Origin: Nemertoderma westbladi
Lineage: Eukaryota > Xenacoelomorpha > Nemertodermatida > Nemertodermatidae
NCBI GenBank assembly: GCA_032718475.1
Contig: JAUCBJ010002319.1
Span: forward strand, 1 to 38,812
Reading direction: 5' to 3'
DNA length: 38,812 nucleotides
The notes under the pieces were generated by a model. It worked only from the letters and a program-made list of their open reading frames with translations, had not been told where the DNA came from and searched no databases. Positions 1 through 9,872 of the stretch are shown here, in pieces (positions within the stretch are counted from its first letter, which is position 1; each line of letters begins with the position of its first letter). Position numbers and translations under genes: made by a program.

Positions 1-904
1 CATGCCTTGTAGAATGTAATTTTTTCTGGGTACACTGACCATTGTGTAGCTTGTCTTGCCGAGTCACAACTAAATAACCTGTGGGTGGCTATGTATTTTA
101 ATTCAATATTATTATTAATACCATGAAAATTACTTTGAAATGAAATGTAATTAATTAGAACATTAATTTTTTTTTAACAAAAAAAACGTTTTTTTTTTAC
201 TTTCAATAAATCAAAAAAGTGTATTTAATAGTGTACCGGTACCATAATTAGTTCAATTTCAAAATGTGGCAGTTTATAAAATAATATACCATGGTGTGGG
301 GTGGGGGATTGTTTCACGAAGCGACATTTAACTAAATGGAAATCGCCGATTTGTAAATAAGGTATTTAAAAAACGGAAGCACATTTAAATTTTACGTCCC
401 TTAATTTAAATGACATGAATTGAAATTTGCCTACTGTCATTTTGCAATACTTTTATGTTATCAATACATGTTGTTATGATTCCATGGTAGTATAGTACTA
501 GTTTTTAAGAATAAGTTAACTGTTCTTAATAGAAATATTATTAAATTTACTGAAAAGCCATGACAGCATGACGACCAGACCAGTTGCTATGCCGTATAAC
601 TATTATTATGTTAATGAGTTTAAATGACACATCATTACGTAAATGATTTAAAGCTAAATGACAGGGGGATAAATGACACGCGAATAGCAGTTTCTTGAAA
701 CATAAAAACTTTCTGTTATAATTAAAGTATTATTTTTAATCTTTCCAATTAAGCCAAATTAAATGACCGTATGTAAAACAGTCCCCTCAGTTTAATTATA
801 ATATTATTAATTTAATTTATTAATTCAATTTCATTTGTAATTTCAGTAACTTACTTTATAACTATGATTTTATCATATTAATTCTTAATAGCGGATTTTC
901 TAAA
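1..904. other. AT-rich intergenic DNA, no gene seen
   Basis: No open frame of note and no RNA gene were seen. The stretch is AT-rich with short A and T runs. The octamer TAAATGAC recurs at least five times on the + strand (near 408, 619, 654, 671 and 760). Confidence 0.6.
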
Positions 905-919
905 TTACTCATCTTTACT

Positions 920-946
920 GGGGGGGGGGGGGGGGGGGGGGGGGGG
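920..946 (+). repeat. Poly-G tract (27 G)
   Basis: An uninterrupted run of 27 G is flanked on both sides by the same short word, CTTTACTG. The length is slippage-prone and could be unreliable in assembly. It can form G-quadruplexes on the + strand. Confidence 0.9.
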
Positions 947-1033
947 CTTTACTGGGGGAATGAACATGTACTGGTGCGCATTACTCAGAATGAGTAGTAT
1001 ACCGACTACTGTACTACAGGCTACAGGTTGGGT

Positions 1034-1155
1034 GCAACCTTCGCCCGAGTACAACCTTCGCCCGCGTCCAATATTCGCCCGCGTCCACACTTCACCCCGG
1101 GGAAAACCTTCGCCCGCAAGGCAATCTTCCACCGCGAACAACCTTCGCGCCCAAT
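1034..1155 (+). repeat. Degenerate tandem repeat, about 17-bp unit, about 7 copies
   Basis: The core CAACCTTCGCCCGCG recurs with substitutions (CTTCGCCCGAG, ATTCGCCCGCG, CTTCACCCCGG, CTTCGCGCCC) at intervals of about 17 bp. Short open frames over it are by-products of the repeat and show no protein similarity that I recognise. Confidence 0.7.
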
Positions 1156-1180
1156 AAGATTTGTGTTAGTAACCATTTTA

Positions 1181-1308
1181 GTTACCAATTAAGGGAAAGG
1201 AGCAGGTTACAGAGACGGCTTCTTCTAACCAAAACAATAAACGATGTTGTTACCAATTTAAGGTAAGGAGCAGGTTACAGAAACGGCTTTTTCTAACCAA
1301 AACAATAA
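1181..1308 (+). repeat. Two-copy direct repeat, 68-bp period
   Basis: Copy 1 starts at 1181 and copy 2 at 1249. Both run from GTTACCAATT through AGGAGCAGGTTACAGA to TCTAACCAAAACAATAA. A third, more diverged copy lies at about 7982-8055 inside the CACTA-like element, so this is part of a dispersed family. Confidence 0.8.
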
Positions 1309-1444
1309 TTGTTTAGTTGGCGATGGTTGCTCGCGGGAGAAGATTGTCTGCGGGCGAAGTTTGCTGCGTACCCTACTAAACATTACACATCACGTGTGGC
1401 GGGCATTTTGTTAAAATTCCAAACAATCACACCTGGACTACGCT

Positions 1445-1464
1445 GGGGGGGGGGGGGGGGGGGG
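1445..1464 (+). repeat. Poly-G tract (20 G)
   Basis: A second uninterrupted G run about 500 bp after the first, followed by a C-rich stretch. An open frame running through it (1309-1593) has a glycine run from the homopolymer and is not credible as a gene. Confidence 0.9.
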
Positions 1465-1592
1465 CTCTTCCCCCACACCCACAACTACTATAAATATGAA
1501 TTACAATTTGGGGTCTGGGACCCTACCGTGGGAAATTCCTGGCTACGCGGCTGCAAGCACGTTTACAAGACCTTAGAGATTGAGTTAGGTTA

Positions 1593-1617
1593 GGTTTGTC
1601 GGCTCTACCGACAAACC
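1593..1617 (+). other. Perfect 10-bp hairpin
   Basis: GGTTTGTCGG (1593-1602) and CCGACAAACC (1608-1617) are exact reverse complements separated by the 5-nt loop CTCTA. No flanking tRNA, histone-type or other RNA feature was recognised, so the role is unknown. Confidence 0.8.
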
Positions 1618-2110
1618 GTGCGAGACTATAAAAAAAAAATACCAAAGCAGTGAGTTTTTTGATTCACCTGTCCCCTCTACTGTAGGAAACTGGCTGACAG
1701 AAAACGGACGTGCCCGACAAGTAAACCAATCTTGTAGGAACGTGAGGATGCTACTACCCGGGTTGCCTCTACTGTACGTGTACCTTTCTAACCGCGTGTA
1801 AATAAGCGTGGAACTCCGACATAAACTCACTGTCCAGATTACTGAAAAGAAGGTTACGGTATAGGTTGCTAAATAACGTATGAGCAGCCTGCAGTTTATT
1901 GGTTTATTATACAAATTACTAATGTCCACCGCCAGGGCGCGCATAGCAAATTGGAGGAACAGTTTCGGGTGCGCAGTAGCTAGAGCTGGTGCTCTATCGT
2001 TGAGGTGAGATGGAACAAGTCAGTGAGTCTTACAGTATTTCAGTAGATAAATTTGGGAGGGCAAACGTATGAGTTTAACCTGGAATAAGTAAATTTTCCG
2101 CATGTTTTCA
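1618..2110. other. Intergenic, nothing recognised
   Basis: A 119-codon open frame on the minus strand (1944-1585) crosses the hairpin. It has no recognisable domain, Kozak-like context or splice structure and looks like chance. Confidence 0.5.
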
Positions 2111-2338
2111 CCGCCCTTGGCGCCCATGTGAAGAATACCAGGATATCACTTTTCGGTCAACTTTTTATCGCAATTTTATATATTAAGATTTTTTTTAGAT
2201 TCAGCCCTTCTGTAACCTGTATTTTTGGTTAAAACCTATGACATTCTTCACATGGGGGTAACTGCAAAAGTGAAATATAACAGGCAGAAAGTCTGGTATT
2301 CTTCACTTAAAAATTCTTCACACAAGGGCCGCCCTTGG
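2111..2338. mobile_element. Possible MITE with imperfect inverted repeats and 10-bp direct repeat
   Basis: The decamer CCGCCCTTGG occurs directly repeated at 2111-2120 and 2329-2338. Just inside, the left end carries CCCATGTGAAGAATACC (2123-2139). The right half carries its complement in pieces: ATTCTTCACATGGGG at 2243-2257, CTGGTATTCTTCAC at 2293-2306 and ATTCTTCACACAAGGG to 2328. This suggests a short fold-back element inserted with a 9-10 bp target duplication, as Mutator-like elements make. The terminal repeats are imperfect, so the exact ends are uncertain. Confidence 0.5.
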
Positions 2339-2754
2339 AGTATAATTAAATCTAGAATCAAAGCGACATGCTGCTGTCAGCTGGTCAAGGGTCCAGGGTC
2401 CATCATAAATTAAATAAATTCAAATAGATAAGGGTCTTCTCCAACGGTAAAAATAATTTAATTAAAATAAGTGAGTACTTTCTGGAGGCCTTTCTTCAGA
2501 CTCTATTTAAACTGATAAACACTAAACCGAACTGTAAAATCACACAGCACAACCGCAAATACCAAAGATACCGGTAGCTCTAAAGTATGCATTAGGAATA
2601 AGGCACATAATGGGGCGAGCACAAAATAGGTGGTACTGTACTATATAATTGTATACATTATTAGACGGGTATACTGTATATAGCGAAAATCATAAAAATA
2701 TGAAGATACAAAGTTTTCTATCTATTTACACTATTATAAATCGGTGGTTTACAA
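2339..2754. other. Intergenic, nothing recognised
   Basis: AT-rich sequence between the small inverted-repeat element and the LINE fragment. No gene, RNA or repeat was recognised. Confidence 0.5.
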
Positions 2755-4050
2755 CATGGCATACCAACAAACTTTCGTGGGATATGTCTGCTTGCGGTAG
2801 CTGCCGAAATATACAATAAAATGATTCTATATAGGATTAGGCCTCACATAGAGAAACTACTGCGTAAGAGCCAAAACGGATTTCGACCAAGTAGATCAAC
2901 AATAGCTCAGATACTTGCACTACGGAGACTGATTGAAGGAATTAAGTCAAAGAATCTCCCCGCAGTCATGACTTTTGTGGACTTCAAGAAGGCATTCGAC
3001 TCCATCCATAGAGGTAAAATGCTTGAAATCCTAACAGCTTATGGAATACCAGAAGTAATTGTTGCTGGCATTGGATTGTTATATTGTGACACAGAAGCGC
3101 AGGTACTCTCACCAGATGGTGAAACTGAGTTTTACTCAATCCTGGCTGGCGTACTGCAAGGTGACACATTAGCACCATTACTATTTGTAATTGTGATGGA
3201 TTACGCAATGAGGACGGCCACAAAGGGTGAAGATCTGGGATTCACACTTCAAGAACGCAGAAGTAGTAGATCTAGATATCCGGCAACTACAGTCACAGAC
3301 ACCGACTTTGCGGATGACATCGCCCTGCTCTCTAATACGCTAGCAAATACACAGCTTCTACTAAATAAAGTGGAAAGGGCTGATAAGGAGGTTGGATTGC
3401 ATATAAATGCAACAAAGACCGAATTCATGACCTTTAATGTTGATGGAAACTTGACAACAATTGATAATAATCACCTAAGGAAGGTCGATGACTTCCAGTA
3501 CCTTGGATCATGGATAGAGAGTAGCAAAAAGGACATAGAAGTTAGAAAAGCAAAGGCTTGGGTAGCTCTATCTAAAATGGATACCATCTGGAAATCAGAT
3601 CTCTCCAGGCACCTGAAGACTAAGTTCTTTCTAGCCACAGTGGAAAGTGTAAGTTTATACGGGGGTGAGACCTGGACACTGACTAAATCACTTGAACAAC
3701 GAATTGCAATTGATGGTTGCTACACAAGACTACTAAGGGCACCCCTAAACATCAGCTGGAGACAACACATGACAAATAATAAATGACAAAAATACCACCT
3801 GTATCAACCACCCTCCGTGAACGCAGAATAAGATTCAGTGGGCACTGCTGGCGAAGTAAAGACGAGGTCATACCAGATCTACTTCTCTGGCAACCAACTC
3901 ATGGAAAGCGTAGTCGTAACATATATAGATCAACTTGAAAGGGATACCGAACTTGGGAGAAACGAAATTGCGACAACTATGGAGAATCTGGAAGCCTGGA
4001 AGGATCTCATTTCCACTGTCCGAGTTTGCTCGACCTAGTAGTAGTAGTAG
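2755..4050 (+). pseudogene. Non-LTR retrotransposon reverse transcriptase, 5'-truncated and frameshifted (RTE-like)
   Basis: The main open frame runs 2821-3786, but similarity starts upstream near 2755, where the frame reads NFRGICLLAVAAEIYNKM, a typical RT block. Visible RT motifs are QNGFRPSRST, VDFKKAFDSIH (palm motif A, catalytic Asp), GVLQGDTLAPLLF (motif B), TDFADDIALL (motif C, catalytic DD), VDDFQYLGSW and the LYGGETWTLT region. After a stop at 3784 the reading frame shifts near 3785 and again near 3920 (pieces TLRERRIRFSGHC and IDQLERDTELGRNEIA), so the copy is dead. The endonuclease part is missing, as expected for a 5'-truncated insertion. The 3' end is a short TAG microsatellite (4036-4050), a tail style seen in RTE-clade LINEs. 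The clade call is inference; the RT call is secure. Confidence 0.92.
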
Positions 4051-4774
4051 GTTTACAACTTAATAAATAGTATTAAATTATATTAACTAAAAATTTAAAA
4101 AAGTTGTCTGATACTTTTATGAAGGGTTGCCATGTAGACACCCACAGAAATTTTCAGGTTCGAGATTCTAACGCAAGAACAGAGGATAGTATAAAGGGAC
4201 GAGGTTAAGCAAAACTAAGCAAACTACACGCATTATCACCAGAAGTAAATAATGACGGAATCCTACTAATGAACTCCATGATACCAACCCGAAAACCAAT
4301 CATAATTCCGCCGTGATCGCCGCTGGTTAACCGCAGATCATACGGGACTGCCATAAGACCATCACTTGGGGTGCATCTGCCTATTGTTATTAATTATCGT
4401 TGACGCTTTAAAAATTTATTATTTTGTCAATAATATAAATAAATAAATCAACAATACCATTTTTTGGCTGTACTGGTATAATACCAAGTTCCGGCTAACC
4501 CAATAAAGATTGCCAATTCAGCCATTGAATGAAACACGATTAGCGGTTAAAATGCTACTAACTGTAGTACTAGTTGTTCAATCTGATTGGCATCTTTTTC
4601 GAGTCACGGAAATGAGGTCCACACAATTTATCGATTAAAAGTTTTAGTTCATCGGTTTTAATATTAATTAATATTTTGCCAAAATTGTAAAACTAAATTT
4701 CTGAGAAATTGGCTGTAAAAACAGAAATATAACAATTCCAGCCGATAACTTTTAAAGAAATGCCGAAATCCTTT
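4051..4774. other. Intergenic, nothing recognised
   Basis: AT-rich sequence between two LINE fragments. No open frame or repeat of note. Confidence 0.5.
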
Positions 4775-5135
4775 GTACTACTACTACAACTACTATGTTT
4801 GGAATGCTACATCGAAGCTGCATTATATATGTATTACACAAATATTAAGAATGCTGTGCCGACTTGTCAACAAAATTGCGCCGCCACAACCCTCTATCAC
4901 CCATGACATTTACTAAATCATCCGCATCTTCAAGGCCAGTGTCCTTTAAGATGCGTCTCAAGAAAGTCATGGGCTGTCCACCATGCTTATTCACTCCATG
5001 AGGCTGCCAAAGTACAAGATTATGCACTGGCTGGTCCACACGGCGAAAGCAATGTCCTGCAAAGAGGAGGCGGCCTTGTTCTAGTGAAACCCTTTCAAAT
5101 GATTTTCGAATGTTTTTCGGTTTCGCTGATTTCAT
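4775..5135 (-). pseudogene. LINE reverse transcriptase C-terminal fragment (copy 2)
   Basis: The minus-strand frame 5135-4845 encodes 96 residues matching the C-terminal tail that follows the RT domain in the same LINE type: RLLFAGHCFRR, LVLWQPHGVNKHGGQP, RILKDTGLEDADDLV. These align with GHCWRS, LLLWQPTHGKR and RDTELGRNEI of copy 1. The 3' flank carries a GTA/TAG microsatellite (+ strand CTACTACTACAACTACTATG, 4778-4797), the same tail style as copy 1. Everything upstream of the tail domain is missing. The DNA is close to copy 3 at 12056-12420, sharing long exact words such as GACTTTCTTGAGACGC in the copies' sense orientation. Confidence 0.85.
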
Positions 5136-5168
5136 TTCCCATGTCAGTTAAAATGTTTGGTAGAATCT

Positions 5169-5210
5169 AGTCTGTCTGGCTGTCGGTTGTCTGTCTGTTG
5201 GTGGACAGAC
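5169..5210. repeat. Imperfect CTGT microsatellite with hairpin
   Basis: TCTGTCTGGCTGTCGG leads into GTCTGTC (5189-5195), which pairs with GACAGAC (5204-5210). Simple-sequence origin is likely. Confidence 0.6.
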
Positions 5211-5573
5211 CGTCATACGGAAAAAACAATGATACCTCGAGAACTAAAAGAGGTGCAGCTAAGCGGTTTTCATATTTAAAATCCTCATTAAATTATGGTC
5301 TAGATTAAATAAAAAACAAATATTTGAAATATGACCATGAGGGGTGGGGGAGGGGTGGTACTCCCCACTTAACCCTAGAATGACCTGATCTTTGGATCGA
5401 GACACACAGATCTGCGCCATAGGGCACTATAGAGGGAACGTATAGATGGATAAACATATGATAAAAGGTTATCATTGCAAAGATCAGAAAAAAAACTACT
5501 AACAGAATACAAGAACACCATAAGTTTTTATTAGCAATATTAATTAATATAGGATTCTATAAACAGGAATGCA
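5211..5573. other. Intergenic, nothing recognised
   Basis: Sequence downstream of the Shroom 3' end. It contains a G-rich patch at 5340-5370 and AT-rich DNA. No gene seen. Confidence 0.5.
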
Positions 5574-5579
5574 TTTATT
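5574..5579 (-). terminator. Candidate poly(A) signal of the Shroom gene
   Basis: The + strand reads TTTATT, giving AATAAA on the minus strand about 350 nt after the stop codon at 5929. It is the first canonical hexamer downstream of the stop. Another AATAAA lies at 5532-5527. Confidence 0.4.
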
Positions 5580-5928
5580 ACAAACAGAATCGTAAATTCA
5601 ATTATCAGAAAAGTGAATTATTATAGTTATAAAAGTTCATTAAGTCTTCTTTCTATATTGTGGAGCACCAAAGTGGAATAAAATTTAAAACAAATTAAAA
5701 ATTATATCAATTAAATTTGATCACATTAATTCATCTCGCGTTAACAATGGCATATATACTGTAAAGCTGTATTCTACTTTCATAATAAAGTCAAATGTTG
5801 GCAATGTATTGCGAAACCATTAAAAGAGAGATAACCAAAACATCAAGCTTAACTCACCACTTCATGGCAAAACACCAGTCAATTTCAATATCATTAACAA
5901 TAAGTGATTAGCTACATCTGTTTGACCC

Positions 5929-6321
5929 CTACAAGTCCTCGATTATTTCCCCACTTGTATCTGTAAGTATCCCACTCTCATCCTCACTGCTCTCCGCCGC
6001 CCCAGAGCTCTGTTCTGATTGGCTACTGCTATAATCCGCCTCTGGCCTATCATCAAGCAATTCCCATTGGGATTCTAGAAATTCCTCCAGCCCAGATATT
6101 TGATCCCTAGTTCGTCTCTGCCGCTCCTCTATCAGCTTCCCTTCCACCGCCAACCTCGCTTTCATTGTGACGTAATGGTTGTAATCATCGAGTTGTGATT
6201 GGTTGAGCGGTTGACGCAGAGACAACGAGACTGTTTCGCTGCGAATGTCGATGTCAGATTTGAGTTTTTTCGCGTCTAAATATTTCGTTAGTCGCATGTC
6301 CCGTTTAGTAATGAGATCCTC
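5929..6321 (-). CDS. shroom: Shroom-family protein, terminal exon (end of ASD2 domain)
   Basis: The exon starts after TTCCATTCTCTCAG (acceptor at 6322) with GAG GAT CTC in phase 0 and ends at a TAG, giving 130 residues. Residues 1-29 (LITKRDMRLTKYLDAKKLKS onwards) match the ASD2 stretch that precedes the final helix. The block LDDYNHYVTMKARLAVEGK followed by RDQISGLEEFLES matches the conserved ASD2 end (family pattern DYxHxVxMKxxLxxE...LxxLxExL). The last 45 or so residues are an acidic, Ser/Glu-rich tail. In Shroom proteins ASD2 forms a coiled-coil dimer that binds Rho-kinase and places it at apical junctions for actomyosin contraction. The family call comes from remembered motif patterns and the exon order; an RNA alignment would settle the joins. 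Confidence 0.88.
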   Translation of the reverse strand, partial: EDLITKRDMRLTKYLDAKKLKSDIDIRSETVSLSLRQPLNQSQLDDYNHYVTMKARLAVEGKLIEERQRRTRDQISGLEEFLESQWELLDDRPEADYSSSQSEQSSGAAESSEDESGILTDTSGEIIEDL

Positions 6322-6403
6322 CTGAGAGAATGGAAATTAAACAATTTTAAATAATATATTATTCCCCAATCTGACAATTGGGGACCCGAAGGCTTCTCTT
6401 TCG

Positions 6404-7658
6404 ATAGCTACTACCCGAGGGTAGGGGACGGGTGGTCGCTATTCCTATCTGCTAACCGAAGGTAGGGGTGCGTGCTACTCCTATCTGCTACCCGAAGGTA
6501 GGGATGGGCGCTACTCCTATCTGCTACCCGAAGATAGGGGTGGACGCTACTCCTATCTGCCACCCGAAGGTAGGGGTGGACGCTACTCCTATCTGCTACC
6601 CAAAGGTAGGGATGGGAGCTACTCCTATCTGCTACCCGAGGGTAGGGGTGGGCGCTACTCCTATCTGCTACCCAAAGGTACGGCTGGGCACTACTCCTAT
6701 CTGCTACCCCAAGGTAGGGGTGGGCGCTACTCCTACCTGCTACCCGAAGGTGAAGGTCGGGTTGGGCGCTACTCCTTTCTGCTACCCGAGGGTAGGGATG
6801 GACGCTACTCCTATCTGCTACCCAAAGGTAGGGGTGGGCGCTACTCCTATCTGCTACCCAAAGGTAGGGGTGGGCGCTACTCCTATCTGCTACCCGAGGG
6901 TAGGGGTGGGGGCTACTCCTATCTGCTACCCAAAGGTAGGGGTGGGCGCTACTCCTATCTGCTACCGAAGGTAGGGGTGGGGGCTACTCCTATCTGCTAC
7001 CCGAAGGTAGGGGTGGGCGCTACTCCTATCTGCTACCCGAGGGTAGGGGTGGGCGCTACTCCTATCTGCTACCCGAAGGTACGGCTGGGCGCTACTCCTA
7101 TCTGCTACCCCAAGGTAGGGGTGGGCGCTACTCCTATCTGCTACCCGAAGGTAAGGGGTGGGCGCTACTCCTTTCTGCTACCCGAGGGTAGGGGTGGGCG
7201 CTACTCCTATCTGCTACCCAAAGGTAGGGGTGGGCGCTACTCCTATCTGCTACCCAAAGGTAGGGGTGGGCGCTACTCCTATCTGCTACCCGAGGGTAGG
7301 GGTGGGCGCTACTCCTATCTGCTACCCAAAGGTAGGGGTGGGCGCTACTCCTATCTGCTACCGAAAGGTAGGGGTGGGGGCTACTCCTATCTGCTACCCG
7401 AAGGTAGGGGTGGGCGCTACTCCTATCTGCTACCCGAGGGTAGGGGTGGGCGCTACTCCTATCTGCTACCCAAAGGTAGGGGTGGACGCTACTCCTTTCT
7501 GCTACCCGAGGGTAGGGGTGGGCGCTACTCGTATCTGCTACCCAAAGGTAGGGGTGGACGCTACTCCTATCTGCTACCCGAAGGTAGGGGTGGACGCTAC
7601 TCCTATCTGCTACCCGAAGGTAGGGGTGGACGCTACTCCTATCTGCTACCCGAAGGTA
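6404..7658. repeat. Minisatellite A, 36-bp unit, about 35 copies (last Shroom intron)
   Basis: The unit on the + strand contains GGTAGGGGTGGGCGCTACTC followed by CTATCTGCTACCC and a variable GAA, AAA or GAG. Because 36 is divisible by 3, all frames tend to stay open, giving 12-residue periodic peptides on both strands (for example GRGGRYSYLLPK and HPYLRVADRSSA); these are artefacts of the period. Each unit contains CTACC...GGTAG arms that can form a short hairpin. The array is cut at 7657-7658 by a transposon and resumes at 11596. Confidence 0.95.
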
Positions 7659-7981
7659 CACTGAAAAAACAAACTACCGTTCAAAATTTTAAATAGCGTT
7701 TATGGACAAAGAAGCGGCGATTATATTTGACAAGTCAAATAAATTGCGTTTATATTTTTAGTCAAAAAACAAATACCGTTCAAAAGTTTAAACGGCGTTT
7801 ATGGACAATTCCAAGTGTGGCTTATTCACCGAGTCAAAAGCCAGCGTTTTTCTAAATACTCAGTAACAAATAAACTTTGGTATGGGAGATCGGTTTGCAT
7901 ATTACAAATTTTGGTGTCGTTTTTAGCCTATTTTAACATATTAACTTATTTTCGCGAATATTTAATTTCGATATTCACCAT

Positions 7982-8055
7982 TTAAGGTAACTTTTAAAGG
8001 AAAGTAGCAGGTTCTAATGGCAGGCTTTTCTAACCAAAACAATAAACTAAATTTA
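7982..8055 (+). repeat. Third copy of the dispersed repeat of 1181-1308
   Basis: It contains TTTAAGGTAA, AGTAGCAGGTT and GGCTTTTCTAACCAAAACAA, in the same order as the two copies at 1181 and 1249, with a few indels. Its place inside the CACTA-like element suggests the 1181-1308 copies may be relics of a related element. Confidence 0.7.
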
Positions 8056-8305
8056 GGAACACAGTTTAGGTACAATTTTTACTTTTAGGTACTATAAAAT
8101 TGTTTAATATTCATTTAACATTAACCCTATGGGTAGACTGAAACGACACTCCAATGTGCAATTTGCGACCGGTTTACCGTAGAATGTTATACAGTAGTTT
8201 ATACAATTTGACAAGATTGTCGGTGGAGACTAAACTAAAGCTAAAATAAGGAGTTCCCAGTAGACCCCTACTGTGAAAAATGTTACACGTTCGTGTGCCT
8301 TCTAG

Positions 8306-8314
8306 CAGCACTGG
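8306..8314 (+). repeat. Left 9-bp target site duplication of the Mutator-like element
   Basis: CAGCACTGG here and at 9976-9984, in direct orientation, immediately outside the two inverted repeats. Confidence 0.85.
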
Positions 8315-8417
8315 GGGTATATCTTTTGCGTAGAGGTATAGCCTACATAGAGGCTTCATGTAGGTATGTGTAGCCTACATGTAGATGCACGTGTAGGGTG
8401 AATGTAGGTAGGTGTAG
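8315..8417 (+). repeat. Left terminal inverted repeat of the Mutator-like element
   Basis: 103 bp, itself built of short GTAG/CTAC words such as TAGCCTACAT and TGTAGGTA. Pairs with 9873-9975. Confidence 0.9.
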
Positions 8418-9053
8418 TCCCATAGATATTAATGTAATTTATGTGTCAACTTGCAGTAACGTGATACACGGTCGTCAATCAGGATGTATGGCAATAATCT
8501 CTGATCTCCACGGTACAATACGGTACATCAACATGCAGACCTGTCTGCTGTCAGACAACAGGTTTTACTGCATACTGCAGTACTGTATAAATATCAAACA
8601 TCGCGTTCTGATTATACTAAAGTCCCTTACTCGTCATAAATATTATGCCCTAATAAATTTGAGTATGCTAACGCCACGAAAGGCATCGTTCCATTAGATT
8701 ATTAACTCGTTCTGATTTATATGTTTATTGAGTAAGAGTAACCTAAACAATAACAGCCATCATCGCGGGGATTATAGTCTACCAGAAACCCTGACCCCCC
8801 TCTGCCCCTCTTTATCTGTTTATCAACCATACATCCATGGGACTTGAACAGTACTTCAGCATTGAAATGTTTTGGACGTTTTGTTTTGAAAGTAAAAATA
8901 TAGAAGTCTGGAAGTTTTGTTTGTTTTAATTTTTCAGGCAGTCACATTCCACCAACCAGCAACAGTCCCATCCCTTCCCACTATCCCGCGGACCACCACA
9001 CTGTTTCATTATAAAGTATTCCCATCTCGATGATGGGAATTAATCAGTAATCC

Positions 9054-9073
9054 GATGGGATTCAAATCCCATC
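9054..9073 (+). other. Near-perfect hairpin inside the Mutator-like element
   Basis: GATGGGATT pairs with AAATCCCATC across a very short loop. The centre resembles a tRNA T-arm, but the loop is too short and no other tRNA arms are present. The word CCCATCTCGA is also directly repeated nearby (9021 and 9068). Confidence 0.6.
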
Positions 9074-9348
9074 TCGAAGTAACAGCAAAACAATAACACG
9101 AAAGTCAATAGCTTTACAGTTATATTTGATTGCATTGAAAGTTAATAGACAGAAGAAGTTAAATTGCATATCCATTAAAATATCATGAAATTGATACGGC
9201 AGTTTAGTAGATTAAAACGGCCACAGCAAGATTTATAAAATGAAAAATAAGTAAAATCAGCACAGCACACAATATTATCAATATAGACATTGAAGACAAT
9301 TTAATAAACAAATACTATAAAAAAATATCTACTAACAATCAATACATG

Positions 9349-9375
9349 ATATATATAATATATATAATATATATA
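9349..9375. repeat. AT microsatellite
   Basis: Alternating AT with AA interruptions, followed by ACATC. Confidence 0.8.
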
Positions 9376-9488
9376 CATCAGCGACTACCATCGCCACTCT
9401 GGTTCAATCAGTCAGTCCGGTATCATTGTTAGCGTTTTGTTGAATCACCCACTCATCCTCAGACCCTCATGGACACCGACGACGAGCT

Positions 9489-9500
9489 CTAACCCTAACC
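9489..9500 (+). repeat. Two telomere-like CTAACC repeats
   Basis: CTAACCCTAACC, two units of the C-strand of the common animal telomere repeat TTAGGG. Too short to mean more than chance. Confidence 0.4.
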
Positions 9501-9703
9501 GTTAGTCGATTCCTCCTTGACTGGAGGTTCGGGCCGTTCGGCCCATACAAAGTCATTAGCCACCATGCCTGAACCCGCAGGATCATAAGATCTACAGTAT
9601 GTATCGGTATATCGTTCAGTCGTTTTTTCCTTTGTCAGTACTGTAGTATTGATAGGCTCCGTCTCGTGGGTATTCAGGGGACCCCCATTCAGCCATTCGA
9701 CGT

Positions 9704-9830
9704 ATTCGCATCTCCTGGTTGTTTCGGGTACCACCGCCCGCCATATGCGCATCTCTTCGTGGTTGTTCCGGGTACCACCCCCGTTCGCCGCATTCGCATC
9801 TCATCGAGGAAGTTCGGGTCCGGGTACCCG
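9704..9830 (+). repeat. Three imperfect tandem units of 41-47 bp
   Basis: GCATCTC followed by GGTTGTTTCGGGTACCACC starts at 9708. Related units start at 9749 and 9796, with CGGGTACC as the shared core. This gives overlapping open frames (for example 9666-9947) that I do not regard as genes. Confidence 0.65.
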
Positions 9831-9872
9831 GTGAGGCCTATTCATTCATCATTGTTGTTTTTAAAGACCTAC

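Noticed and set aside
905-1593. Open frames at 1141-905 (-), 960-1157 (+) and 1309-1593 (+)
   Set aside because: Two run through poly-G tracts and one over a short tandem repeat; no recognisable protein content.
1585-1944. 119-codon minus-strand frame
   Set aside because: No domain, no splice or promoter support, crosses a hairpin; chance-like.
6468-7696. Long open frames of 168-239 codons on both strands
   Set aside because: They are produced by the 36-bp period of minisatellite A, exist in several frames and strands at once, and have no non-repeat domain.
8174-8697. Frames at 8359-8174 (-) and 8398-8697 (+)
   Set aside because: They straddle the edge or inverted repeat of the Mutator-like element and have no recognisable protein.
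9052-9074. tRNA T-arm-like hairpin
   Set aside because: The loop is too short and no acceptor, D or anticodon arms could be found around it.
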